The notes below the pieces were generated by a model. It was not told the origin of the DNA. It worked only from the letters and a program-made list of their open reading frames with translations, and ran no database searches. A stretch of 49,103 nt of DNA from a virus: positions 1 to 49,103 of the IMG/VR virus record IMGVR_UViG_3300042396_000220. One strand, 5' to 3'. Of the stretch, positions 13,503 to 21,899 are shown one piece after another. The translations under genes were made by a program, and so were the position numbers. Positions within the stretch are counted from its first letter, which is position 1, and every line of letters starts with the position of its first letter.

Positions 13503-14014
13503 TGGGCACCCCCTAGTCGGGCAGGACCTGAGATAGGGAGTGGCCAATTTCCTGCATCTTGCTGCGGCTCCTCCCGATCCACCGGCTCCTCGCCTGCTCT
13601 TCTGTCCAAGAGTTCTTGATAAGGTCCCGGAGCCTCTGTATCTCTCTTTCGTCGGGGTCTTTTTCCCTTGCCTTTTCCAGTGCCCTTGGCCTCATCACCT
13701 TCCGTTCGTGGAGCATCCGATAAATCCCTTTCCTGCTGAACTGCTGGTATGTCATCTGAACCTGATACACGCTCATCCCCGACTGGTAATCCGAGATGAT
13801 TTGCTCCTGCCAATCCGGTGGTATCTCCTGACCATGCGCGATCATCTGTCTGCTCTCCTAGGAAAGAGTTGGTGTGTTGATCCAAGGCCGCCCGCACGAC
13901 ACGAAGTTCCGCGAACAGCATTGGGACTGCCCGCATCAGAATCAGCGGAAGCTGGTTCAGGTCGCTGTAGACGATCAGCCGCTCTAGCTGGTCAATCTCT
14001 GCGTCAGACATCAT
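13499..14014 (-). CDS. hypothetical protein, 171 aa (overlaps nested HTH-like gene)
   Basis: ATG preceded by AGGAGGTGGCC. The first about 55 residues (AEIDQLERLIVYSDLNQLPLILMRAVPMLFAELRVVRAALDQ) form a convincing helical domain with no competitor frame. The rest overlaps the 110-aa gene completely and reads as a basic, disordered tail (KGTGKGKGKRPRRKRD). Its TGA overlaps the helicase ATG in the four-base ATGA arrangement used for coupled genes, which argues that the full frame is used. Family unknown. Confidence 0.55.
   Translation of the reverse strand: MMSDAEIDQLERLIVYSDLNQLPLILMRAVPMLFAELRVVRAALDQHTNSFLGEQTDDRAWSGDTTGLAGANHLGLPVGDERVSGSDDIPAVQQERDLSDAPRTEGDEAKGTGKGKGKRPRRKRDTEAPGPYQELLDRRAGEEPVDREEPQQDAGNWPLPISGPARLGGAQ
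13513..13845 (-). CDS. HTH-like protein, 110 aa, nested in an overlapping frame
   Basis: ATG with AGGAGA about ten bases upstream. MIAHGQEIPPDWQEQIISDYQSGMSVYQVQMTYQQFSRKGIYRMLHERKV has the look of a resolvase-type HTH. The rest is basic and helical. It lies wholly inside the 171-aa ORF in another frame. It shows more natural composition than the overlapping part of that ORF, but both have ribosome binding sites. Confidence 0.6.
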   Translation of the reverse strand: MIAHGQEIPPDWQEQIISDYQSGMSVYQVQMTYQQFSRKGIYRMLHERKVMRPRALEKAREKDPDEREIQRLRDLIKNSWTEEQARSRWIGRSRSKMQEIGHSLSQVLPD

Positions 14015-14675
14015 TGGCCACCTCCTGCTTGATGGCCTTGCCGTACTTCTTCCGCAGCCGCTTGCAGTCGGCGGCAGTGACGGCCCCCTGCTCAACGAGA
14101 ATGTCGAGGTGGTGCAGGATCAGAGTGACCTGCTCGACGTTGTCCTTCTCCTTCTCAAGCTTGGCCTCGGCCCGCTTGATGAGGTCGCTCTTGGTCTCCT
14201 CGACCGGAGCCTCGACAGGGGCAGCGGCTTCTTCAGCAGGGGCTGCTGCAACGGGCTGCTCGTCGCCAGCCAGCCAGCCACCAGCCAAGCACCGGAAGAG
14301 AATCTTCTGGGCGTAGGTGCATTGGATTTCAAACGTCTGGATGCCCGGCCGATCCTCAGGCGTGAAGCCCAGCATCAACGGGCACACACAAGACACCCAC
14401 TCCCCGCTCTCATGGTTCAGCCGACCGACCATGACCCAGCCATGAACGGCTTGGAATCCGGTGAGGAACGTCGGCATGGTGAAGCCGTTTGCCAGCAACG
14501 ACGGCAGAAGGGCATCACAAATGTCCTTGAGGGTGGCGTACCGGAATCCCTCTTCCTTGTTCTCACCGCTCTTGGCAATCGCCTTGTAGGTGGCCTGAGC
14601 CTTCCGCAACGCTGCGGTAAAAGACTTGGTCTCAGGCGAACTACTCACTCCGCTCAGTCCGTGATCCAGTTGCAT
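14004..14675 (-). CDS. ERF-family single-strand annealing protein
   Basis: 223 residues; ATG with AAAGGAGAG upstream, inside the 3' end of the exonuclease gene. KAQATYKAIAKSGENKEEGFRYATLKDICDALLPSLLANGF and the Trp/Gly-rich beta segment ending in GIQTFEIQCTYAQKILFRCLAGG follow the ERF pattern (PF04404). An Ala/Pro/Glu linker and a charged helical C-terminus follow. It works with the adjacent exonuclease: the nuclease resects, ERF anneals, as in Red/RecET-type systems. An alternative GTG start nearer the domain is possible but lacks a ribosome binding site. Confidence 0.85.
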   Translation of the reverse strand: MQLDHGLSGVSSSPETKSFTAALRKAQATYKAIAKSGENKEEGFRYATLKDICDALLPSLLANGFTMPTFLTGFQAVHGWVMVGRLNHESGEWVSCVCPLMLGFTPEDRPGIQTFEIQCTYAQKILFRCLAGGWLAGDEQPVAAAPAEEAAAPVEAPVEETKSDLIKRAEAKLEKEKDNVEQVTLILHHLDILVEQGAVTAADCKRLRKKYGKAIKQEVANDV

Positions 14676-15657
14676 TTCTGCTCTCCTTTAGAACCCAACG
14701 AGGAACAACCAACTCCGTAATCTGGCCAGCATCCGGCTGGTTCCAGTGGTCGATAAGCAGCCGCGTCTTGAGGTCTATGCGTGTAGACCTGAGGTCACGA
14801 CGGGCTGACTTGAGAAGCTGCTCTGGCAGCACAACTGCGTGGCACTCATAGGGAGGCACGGTTGACGAGAGCAGGAAAACAAACTTGGTTGCCGGTATGC
14901 CTGCGGCTCTTGCACCCGACAGGTAATGCTCGGCTTGGAATGCGTATCCGTAATCAATGACGGATCGCCAGAAGGTCTTGAGCGGCTGACGTTCCTTTGT
15001 GGTTTTTAAATCCCACAGGAACGTGGCAGCACACGCATCAGGACGGCACTTCAGCTTGAGGCCGGTCTCTGGGTCTATCCACCGGATGCTGAACTCACGG
15101 TGTTCTGTCTGCTCTTGAAGCCGCCCAAAGATCGGGTTGGCCAAGATCGCATCGAACTGCCTGTGATACGCCTCAGCTTCTTCAACGGACAGACAGATGG
15201 CATCGGCACTCTGGCCTGCCAGCCACTCTTCGGTCTTCTTGGTGCGGCGACCATCAGCCCCAAGGACTTCCTTGGGAATGACAACTACGCGGCCCCACCA
15301 AGCACTGGGCCCTTGCTCGGCCCATTCGTGAACGTGCGTTCCCTTTACAAGGGATGCCCCGAATGGGTTACTTATCCCGCCAGAGATATACCGGCCGTGG
15401 AAGTACAGCGGGCCGTTGGCCCACAAGTCCCATAGCTGGCTCTTGCTCCACCACTCCTTGTCGGCGTGGTAGGCATTGATCGGCTCATCAAACCGGAGAG
15501 CAGTAGTAGCGGCGGCCGGACTCGAACCGGCGACACCCGGCTTATGAAGCCGGTGCCCTTGGGGGGTGAGGCCACCCGAAGGTTTTGCCTCGTCGTGGTG
15601 GTTTTCGCCCCCCAAAGCCGAACTATTGTCTCTTTTTACGCAAGGAGACAGTTCCAT
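14641..15657 (-). CDS. RecE-type PD-(D/E)XK exonuclease; frame runs through attP
   Basis: The conserved part starts at FDEPINAYHADKEWWSKSQLWDLWANGPLYFHGRYI and continues with CRPDACAATFLWDLKTTKE (the D...ExK-like core, here D..K) and FQAEHYLSGA, matching the RecE-type nuclease family (DUF3799, PF12684). It partners the ERF gene that overlaps its end. The start is uncertain: between the conserved part and the ATG at 15657 the only in-frame alternative start is a TTG near 15618, and the frame reads straight through the tRNA-like attP, giving a leader of about 50 residues. The ATG has only a distant GGAG and overlaps the integrase ATG head to head. The functional start could therefore be non-canonical. 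Confidence 0.8.
   Translation of the reverse strand: MELSPCVKRDNSSALGGENHHDEAKPSGGLTPQGHRLHKPGVAGSSPAAATTALRFDEPINAYHADKEWWSKSQLWDLWANGPLYFHGRYISGGISNPFGASLVKGTHVHEWAEQGPSAWWGRVVVIPKEVLGADGRRTKKTEEWLAGQSADAICLSVEEAEAYHRQFDAILANPIFGRLQEQTEHREFSIRWIDPETGLKLKCRPDACAATFLWDLKTTKERQPLKTFWRSVIDYGYAFQAEHYLSGARAAGIPATKFVFLLSSTVPPYECHAVVLPEQLLKSARRDLRSTRIDLKTRLLIDHWNQPDAGQITELVVPRWVLKESRNATGSRTERSE
15507..15555 (-). other. attP core: 3' half of a tRNA (anticodon CAT)
   Basis: On the - strand: anticodon arm CCGGC-TTCATAA-GCCGG, variable loop GTGTC, T arm GCCGG-TTCGAGT-CCGGC, then CGCCGCT and A as acceptor strand and discriminator base, ending at 15507. Expected 5' acceptor AGCGGCG and a D arm are absent; the sequence upstream is unrelated. 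So it is a partial tRNA (tRNA-Met or tRNA-Ile2 type). Next to a tyrosine integrase, such a 3' tRNA segment is the normal attP identity block that restores the host tRNA gene on integration. Confidence 0.88.
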
Positions 15658-16519
15658 GATCGACGTAGCACTCCATTATTGCAGTGAAAGAGACCTGTCG
15701 GCAGATTACCGGCAAGCGTTGACAAGAGTGGCCCGCTCAATGCAGGCCAGCGGCATCACTCCGTTGACGCTTGAAGACTCCGTGTTCAATCGGTGGCTTC
15801 TGGGGGCCGCGCCGTCGCAGTCCACCACACGATCCAACTACAGGCGGATGGGGCTCACACTCTGGCGGGCCGCACTCGACTTGCAGTTGGCGACTCATCG
15901 TATCGGAAGGGTTGCCAGAGTCAAGTGCCGGGTTGCACCGCCCGTTGCATGGTCGGCCAGCGAACTTTCCCGGCTGCTGTCTCACGCAGAGCAGATGACC
16001 GGCGTGTTCCGTGCCAGCGGTTGTCCGCAGAGCCTTTTCTGGCGGGGCTGGATTCTCACTGGCTACGAAACCGGCGTTCGTTTCAGAGACCTTCACTATC
16101 TGCAGGCCAACCAGATGCGGGACTGCCGACTGTGGGTGGTCCAGCACAAGACGGGCCGACCGCTCGGGAAGCAGCTTTCTGCAAATTGCCAAAGTGTCCT
16201 TTGCGATCTTGCAAAGCTTTCTACAGACGGCTCCCTTTTTCGCTGGGCCCTGAGCCGAAAACACGTTTTCTTGCATTTCCGAAAATTGGTGAAAGACGCT
16301 GGTCTTGCTGGGTCGAGCAAGTTCCTTCGCCGCAGTGGGGCCACGGCAGTAGAGATGGCCAGCCCCGGAGCGGCCAGCAAATTTCTGGGTCATCTGTCAC
16401 CCGGACTAGCAGCAAAGCATTACCTTGATCCTACCCTGTTGGCAGAGCGGCAACCCTCGCCGCCTCCAATCTGCGTCACTCAAAGTAAGACTGCGGGTCC
16501 GTCCGTCGCTTCTTCGTAG
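15656..16519 (+). CDS. int: tyrosine recombinase (phage integrase)
   Basis: 287 residues; ATG with AAGGAGA upstream. An N-terminal core-binding domain is followed by the catalytic domain: R142 in TGYETGVRFRDL (box I), K165 in HKTGRP, R225 in KFLRRSGAT (box II, where the usual first His of HxLRH is Lys222 and the second His is Arg226), H246 in LGHLSP, and the nucleophile Y256 in KHYLDP. It lies about 100 bases from the tRNA-like attP, so it almost certainly integrates at a host tRNA gene with anticodon CAT. It is the only + strand gene in this half. Its 3' end overlaps the 1212-aa gene tail to tail by 44 bases. Confidence 0.92.
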   Translation: MIDVALHYCSERDLSADYRQALTRVARSMQASGITPLTLEDSVFNRWLLGAAPSQSTTRSNYRRMGLTLWRAALDLQLATHRIGRVARVKCRVAPPVAWSASELSRLLSHAEQMTGVFRASGCPQSLFWRGWILTGYETGVRFRDLHYLQANQMRDCRLWVVQHKTGRPLGKQLSANCQSVLCDLAKLSTDGSLFRWALSRKHVFLHFRKLVKDAGLAGSSKFLRRSGATAVEMASPGAASKFLGHLSPGLAAKHYLDPTLLAERQPSPPPICVTQSKTAGPSVASS

Positions 16520-19500
16520 ATATGACACCGCTGCGTAATTCACGCTCACGGGCAAGCTCTTTCCCAAGCTGACGTTCCAAGGCCATCAACTCAAGCAGCT
16601 CGTTGTCCACGAAAGGCTTGGAGTCCTCGGGGATAAAAGTCTGAGTGAAGTTCCTTACCAGAGGGTCAGCCTGCATCATCTCGGCAATCTTCTTTCGGGC
16701 GTCGATTCGCCGGGCCTGATCGTCTACGTTCTGGAACTTGACCCCAGAGGTGGCGTTAATTCCCATCTGCCAAAGCCTATCCCTAAAGTCGGGCAGCTTC
16801 TCATCATCCAAAAGCCTATTGGTGATCTGGAGTGTGCGGGGAGCGAACGGCAGGAGGTTCAGGACGGGGTCAAGATTCTTGATCGTCTGCCCCCAAGCAC
16901 TCTGCGGGTGAACACCAATGAGGTCCTCGGCCAAAGTCTGAGAGACAGTCTCCATGTCCTTCAGTGGTCGCTTGGTGTAGAAGTTTTCCCCTGTTACGGT
17001 TTGTGCGATCTCTTTGAGCAAGGGGTGGGCAAGCTTCCCAACGGCGTCAGTGCCGGTATTCCACGCGGTCCCAGCGATGCTCGGGGTCCCGTCCCTCTGG
17101 AACCCGGGCTTGATCATGTTGATCTGGTCGATGCCCGGCAAGTCTATGTCGGTAAGCCAAGGCGTCACCCCTTCCTTGACCCCACCAAACGGTCTGCTCA
17201 GGCGTCCCTCAACAGGAGTGCCATACGAACCACGAATGCTTTCGGGAACGTACTCCTCCTCTTCGGAGTGCAGCACCGCCTCGGGAAGCCGCATCCCAAG
17301 CTGGGTGTACCTGCCGCCGGGGTGATCCATGATCTGCTTGGCAACCCACTTGCTGGTCCGTGAGGTGTAAGACCAGAACGGAATCAGCCGCCTGAAGAAG
17401 TTCTTCTCCAGAGTGGTAAGGCTGTCGTAGTCAACGTGGGCTGTTAGCACCCTTTTACCGGCCTCCATGGGGTCAACACCCTGCCGAAGCAGGCCGTTGA
17501 ACAGAGCCATGCGGTTGATCTGGTCGGTAATGTCGCCCGACTTGGCAGACCATCGCAGGAACGGGTTGCCGATGTTCGTGCTGTCTTGAAGGCCAAGCTC
17601 ACCAAACTTGTCCCAGTTCTTGGTTAGTTCTGAAACTGCGTGTTCGGCTGGCTTTGGAAGAGTGTTGCCTGTCAGCTTGTCCCAAGCCGCATAGCCCGTG
17701 GTGGTCCTCGGGTTCCAACCCGGGAGAAGCTCGTCCGCTACGTTGACACCACCTTGAAGAGCGGTGGCCCGGCCAGCAAGGTCCGACTGCCGCCTGCCAG
17801 AGGTCACTCCCGCTGCGGCAATGTCAGAGATGTATGCCCGCTTCCTTTCGTCGGGAGCCATGCCCTTGTACTTGGGCCAAGTGGCAAGGTGTTCGTCCAG
17901 CTTTTCCCAGTTCCCCTGAATCAAGTCTTTGGCGGAAGAGTAGCCAGCCATGGTGTCCCTGCCACTGCCAAGCTCGACAAGGTTTGTGAACCCGGCTGCG
18001 TACCAGTCCCTGTTTTTGGATGCTGGCCAAGCCAAAATGGTGGTCTTCCACATGGCGGTGAACCTGTCGAAGAAAGCCAGCCAGTCCCGCTGAACCTCCG
18101 GGTACTTGTAGAAGTCCGCAATCTTGGCCATCGCACTCACGACCCGCTTGTCCACAGACACGTTCCGAAGCTTGATGTCTTCTGCGGGGAATCGGCTGGC
18201 AAGCCTGTTGGCGATCTGCGTCTTGGCCCCCATCTGGACCTGAACGGGGAGCTTGGTCTGCGGCAGCGTGAACAGGTCCAAGTCCTTGAGGGCTTTCCCC
18301 ATGGACACATGCACGTTCTTGTCCGTAACTGTCTTGTAGTTCTGGAGCTTGGCAGACTTGGCTAGGAAATCCTCCATGGTGGAGGCAACAGCCAATGCCC
18401 GCTCATTGCCAACCACCGAGCGGGTGAAGTCATCAACGAAGCTGGACCCGAAGAGCGGCATCCCGGCATCCAGAGACTTCTGGTCAAGCTGCCGCAGAGT
18501 ACGGGCAAGCAAGGACGCCTGCTTCATTGTGTACTCTGGGCCTGTCCCGGCCGGGAACAGCTTGGCAGACTCCCCGTCCATCACTTTCTTGATGTACCTC
18601 GCAGCCTCAAGGTCGCTGCTTAGGAGCCTGTCTGGCCCAGCAACCTGCGGGTCAAGGCTGAGCTTGTTGAGAACGTCGGTGCCGCCGGGGCTTTTCAACG
18701 GGTCTTTCCGGGCCATCTGGTCGCCGGTCATTGCCGAGAAAGACTTCCCGCCGCTCGACTTTCCTGAGCCCTCTTCTGTGATCTTCTGCCAGAAGGACAT
18801 ATCGTCCACATGGCGAGGGAAGTACATGGTCTTGAACGGGTCCTGCAGTTCCTCACTGCCAAGCCCAGCCTGAGCCCTCTTCGACAAGTACTCGGCAGCA
18901 AGCCCGGGTTGGGTTGGGACGAAGTTGCTGCCGGTCTTGAGAGCTGCATAGGCCCCCTGACCGTGCCACATATCGACAAACCGCTGTAAGTCTGACCTGC
19001 TGCTAATCATCTTGAGGTCTTCGGGCGAGGGTCTGCCCTCAAGAACACGACGCATGGCCCGTCCGACTTCGTTGTCCCCAAAGACGCTGGGGTCGAGGTC
19101 TTGCAGGTGCTGGCTGGCTTTGAACCGACCGGCAGACTCACCGGCCTTCAGGGCATTGGTGAGTTCTTTGCCAATGATCTGCACTGATTCCTTTGGGGAA
19201 CCGGCTGCACTCCTGTCGAAAGCTGCATAGCCGTACCGAACAGGGGCCGACCACCGCAGGGCTTGACCAGCCTTGTCAATGTTGCGGGCAATGGTCTCGC
19301 CAAAGGGGCCGAGGTTCATGCCCGTCTGAACGTAGTCAGAAAGCGGAAGGCCAATGCCAATGTCATAGCGAAGGGGCGAGTCCTTGACCTGATCGTAGTT
19401 CTGCTTGTACCTGCCAAGCCAATCGTCCACCTTCTTGGTGGCGGCTGCTGGGTCAGCCTGAGCTTCGATGATGTCCTTGACGGTCAGGTTTCGCCGGGAG

Positions 19501-20114
19501 GTCACCGTTCCAGCCAGCGGTCTGGCCAAGAGGTCAGCGTCGGTCAGGTCGTTGGCAATCTCGGACGCACTCGGCCTTACCCCCGGAGACTTCCAGCCTC
19601 GGCCAAAGTTCTCCCACCAAGAATCCAAAGCGTTCTGGGTGTACTTGCTGCCCAAGTCTCCGTCTTGAATGAGCTTCTTGCTCATCACACGGGTGGCGTC
19701 ATCAAGCAGGCCAGCACCCCGGAGGGCCTCGGCACCGCGAGTCAGGCCCGGTCCAACGTAGGTGGTCGGGTCAGTGAGCGCACCAGCAGCAAACTCTGCA
19801 AGCGGTCTTCCCCATCCGCCCAAGGCTTCAGAGCTTGGCCGAAGACCCAACTCGGCAAGCATCTTGCCAGTGGTTGTGCCGCTGCCGAGGGACTGGCCTG
19901 CAATCGTATCCCTGACAAGGGACGCAGGGGCATCCAGTACGTCAAAGAGAAGCTCGGCCCCCTGAAGGGTGCGGCCTGCCACCTTGTCAAGAAGGGACTC
20001 CCTTTCTTCAGGAGAAAGGGCCGTACCCGCGACCGGGCTTTCGCTGTCGAAGTAGCTGCCGCCGTAGCCGATCTGCTTCCGGCGACCGCGTGGAGGGTCA
20101 AAGTAAGACTCCAC
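16476..20114 (-). CDS. very large internal virion / polyvalent protein, about 1212 aa
   Basis: GTG start with AAAGGAGG upstream. It is the last gene of the virion cluster. Mainly helical; no Walker motif or membrane segment is clear. The C-terminal segment ...ALFNGLLRQGVDPMEAGKRVLTAHVDYDSLTTLEKNFFRRLIPFWSYTSRTSKWV resembles the conserved domain found in large polyvalent phage and mobile-element proteins (LPD38-like). Its size and place at the end of the tail genes fit T7 gp16-like ejection proteins that enter the host with the DNA. No lysozyme or protease motif is obvious. Function by context only. Confidence 0.7.
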   Translation of the reverse strand: MESYFDPPRGRRKQIGYGGSYFDSESPVAGTALSPEERESLLDKVAGRTLQGAELLFDVLDAPASLVRDTIAGQSLGSGTTTGKMLAELGLRPSSEALGGWGRPLAEFAAGALTDPTTYVGPGLTRGAEALRGAGLLDDATRVMSKKLIQDGDLGSKYTQNALDSWWENFGRGWKSPGVRPSASEIANDLTDADLLARPLAGTVTSRRNLTVKDIIEAQADPAAATKKVDDWLGRYKQNYDQVKDSPLRYDIGIGLPLSDYVQTGMNLGPFGETIARNIDKAGQALRWSAPVRYGYAAFDRSAAGSPKESVQIIGKELTNALKAGESAGRFKASQHLQDLDPSVFGDNEVGRAMRRVLEGRPSPEDLKMISSRSDLQRFVDMWHGQGAYAALKTGSNFVPTQPGLAAEYLSKRAQAGLGSEELQDPFKTMYFPRHVDDMSFWQKITEEGSGKSSGGKSFSAMTGDQMARKDPLKSPGGTDVLNKLSLDPQVAGPDRLLSSDLEAARYIKKVMDGESAKLFPAGTGPEYTMKQASLLARTLRQLDQKSLDAGMPLFGSSFVDDFTRSVVGNERALAVASTMEDFLAKSAKLQNYKTVTDKNVHVSMGKALKDLDLFTLPQTKLPVQVQMGAKTQIANRLASRFPAEDIKLRNVSVDKRVVSAMAKIADFYKYPEVQRDWLAFFDRFTAMWKTTILAWPASKNRDWYAAGFTNLVELGSGRDTMAGYSSAKDLIQGNWEKLDEHLATWPKYKGMAPDERKRAYISDIAAAGVTSGRRQSDLAGRATALQGGVNVADELLPGWNPRTTTGYAAWDKLTGNTLPKPAEHAVSELTKNWDKFGELGLQDSTNIGNPFLRWSAKSGDITDQINRMALFNGLLRQGVDPMEAGKRVLTAHVDYDSLTTLEKNFFRRLIPFWSYTSRTSKWVAKQIMDHPGGRYTQLGMRLPEAVLHSEEEEYVPESIRGSYGTPVEGRLSRPFGGVKEGVTPWLTDIDLPGIDQINMIKPGFQRDGTPSIAGTAWNTGTDAVGKLAHPLLKEIAQTVTGENFYTKRPLKDMETVSQTLAEDLIGVHPQSAWGQTIKNLDPVLNLLPFAPRTLQITNRLLDDEKLPDFRDRLWQMGINATSGVKFQNVDDQARRIDARKKIAEMMQADPLVRNFTQTFIPEDSKPFVDNELLELMALERQLGKELARERELRSGVISTKKRRTDPQSYFE

Positions 20115-20126
20115 TGCCCCCTCCTT

Positions 20127-21899
20127 TTACCACCAGCCGGTCAAGTCCCCGACCCCTTCGTACATACCGTGTGCGGCCGACTGCCACGGACCCTTGGCGT
20201 ACTCTCCGGTCATCGAATACCAAGCGTTGCGGGTGGTGTCGTTCCACGGGTCTGCCCCCAATTGCCGCGCCCAAGTTTCGTAATCGTCACCTTCTTCGCT
20301 GGATTCTTTGACCGCCATTGTCCACTGGCGGAAGTACTCTTTTTCTTCTGCGTCAACAGCCTGTCCGCTCGACACCTTTGACCAGACCGACTGGGCGTGA
20401 GTGGTGCCCTTTTCTGCAACGTAGGCGTTCTCTCGCTTGGGGTCCGCAACCTGACCGGGACCAAGCGTTTGCTTAAAAGTGGTCCGGTAGACGGCAATCG
20501 ACTCAGGGCTTGCCCGCTGGGCTTTCTTTAGGTCATCGGCCTCTTTGGTGACAGGAGACCTGTTTTCGTAAGCCTTCTGCTCCTGAACCGTCTTCATGGC
20601 ATTGGCTTCGTCTTGGCCTTTCTGCATGAAGGCGGCAAAGTTTCCAAGTCCAAGCTCTGGGTTCTGGGCATGGTAAGCAACCAGCGTTCGGATCATGTCC
20701 TCAGAGGTGCCAGCGTTTTGCAGGTCCCTCTGGAACATCACGTTTGCTACGGAGGTGTTCATCCTGCGGGCAGTGTTGTCCTGATTGGCCCGCTCACGAA
20801 TGGCACCACGAACGTCGGCACCCTGTTCGGCCTTCCACTGATTGGTGAAAGTGTCGCGGACTTGGGCCGCCCGTTCAGCATGGCTCAGGCCGGTGCCTAG
20901 ATCGTAAGCTTGCCGGAACTGCGAGAACGTAACGTCCTGCTTGCCGTCACCATCTCGGTCAGCACGGGCCTGCTTTTCCCACTTGGCGTACTCATCCCGA
21001 AGCCACTTCTCGCCACGCTGATCTTCCATGCGGTCGCGGGTACGCTGGTTGGGGGTGTACCTCATGCCGCCGCCGGGGACTTTGACAACGTCGTAGTCTT
21101 CCATCATCCGGTTGTGGCGGTTTTCAAAAGCAGCAAGGTCCGCTTCAAGCTGCGGCATCTCCTCTTCGGAGTAGGCGTCGTAGTCGATGCCCGCCAGCTT
21201 TGCTCTGTACTCCAGAGAGTTTCCAGCCTGAAGATGCACCGAGCGGTCTGCAGGGGCTCTCGGGACATAACCACCCTTTCCGTCATTGGCAGTCTGGTCC
21301 CAAACGTGGTAGCCCTCACCACCGGGGCCGTCTTTCCTCGGCACCTCAGGCTGGTGCAACTGGTAGTCCCGGGCCTTCTTTTGCTCGGGCGTCAGGTACC
21401 TGTCGGGCACACTGTCGGCAACACCTCTGCGTCCACGAAGGGGGCTTCCAGCACGACCTCCCGGCATGGGCCTAGTGGCTTCGTAATGGGCCTGCTGCTC
21501 GGCAAGAGCCTTTTCCTTTTCGGCATGGGCTCTGGCTAGGGCGGCCCTTCGCATACGGTCGCCACTGTCTTGGGCAAGCCCACGCTCAAAGCCAATGGCA
21601 CGGGCGGCACCACGATCCAGTGCCCCTTCCTTGTGTTCCCGGTAGTCTTCAGCCCACTGCGGTGCTTCGATGGCCCGGACTGCGACTTCACGACGCCGCC
21701 GATTCTCGTCGCTGGCAGAGGGCTTTGGCTCTTCGGGACCGGGAAGGTGAAGCTCTGGCTCTTCCACCCTGTCGTGACCAGCAGAAAGCTCGGGTCCGTC
21801 CAAGGGGGAGCCCTCACCGCGAGCCAGCCTAGCCCGCTCGGCCCGGTGCCTGCGGATAGTCTCTTCAGAAGATGAGCCCGGTCGATAGGGAATAGCCAT
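20127..21899 (-). CDS. internal virion protein candidate, 590 aa
   Basis: The ATG at 21899 overlaps the TGA of the 1188-aa gene and has AAGGTGG upstream; a GTG three codons earlier is less likely. Highly charged, Arg/Glu/Ala/Gln-rich and predicted helical, with disorder in the first 200 residues. There is no recognised domain. It lies between two very large proteins at the end of the tail operon, like the internal core proteins of short-tailed phages. It is assigned by context. Confidence 0.6.
   Translation of the reverse strand: MAIPYRPGSSSEETIRRHRAERARLARGEGSPLDGPELSAGHDRVEEPELHLPGPEEPKPSASDENRRRREVAVRAIEAPQWAEDYREHKEGALDRGAARAIGFERGLAQDSGDRMRRAALARAHAEKEKALAEQQAHYEATRPMPGGRAGSPLRGRRGVADSVPDRYLTPEQKKARDYQLHQPEVPRKDGPGGEGYHVWDQTANDGKGGYVPRAPADRSVHLQAGNSLEYRAKLAGIDYDAYSEEEMPQLEADLAAFENRHNRMMEDYDVVKVPGGGMRYTPNQRTRDRMEDQRGEKWLRDEYAKWEKQARADRDGDGKQDVTFSQFRQAYDLGTGLSHAERAAQVRDTFTNQWKAEQGADVRGAIRERANQDNTARRMNTSVANVMFQRDLQNAGTSEDMIRTLVAYHAQNPELGLGNFAAFMQKGQDEANAMKTVQEQKAYENRSPVTKEADDLKKAQRASPESIAVYRTTFKQTLGPGQVADPKRENAYVAEKGTTHAQSVWSKVSSGQAVDAEEKEYFRQWTMAVKESSEEGDDYETWARQLGADPWNDTTRNAWYSMTGEYAKGPWQSAAHGMYEGVGDLTGWW

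Noticed and set aside
15507-15600. A complete tRNA gene
   Set aside because: The D arm and 5' acceptor strand cannot be found; the sequence upstream does not pair with CGCCGCT.
19263-20381. + strand open frame of 372 codons opposite the 1212-aa gene
   Set aside because: No Shine-Dalgarno, no domain, amino acid composition of a shadow frame; the - strand gene has good start signals.
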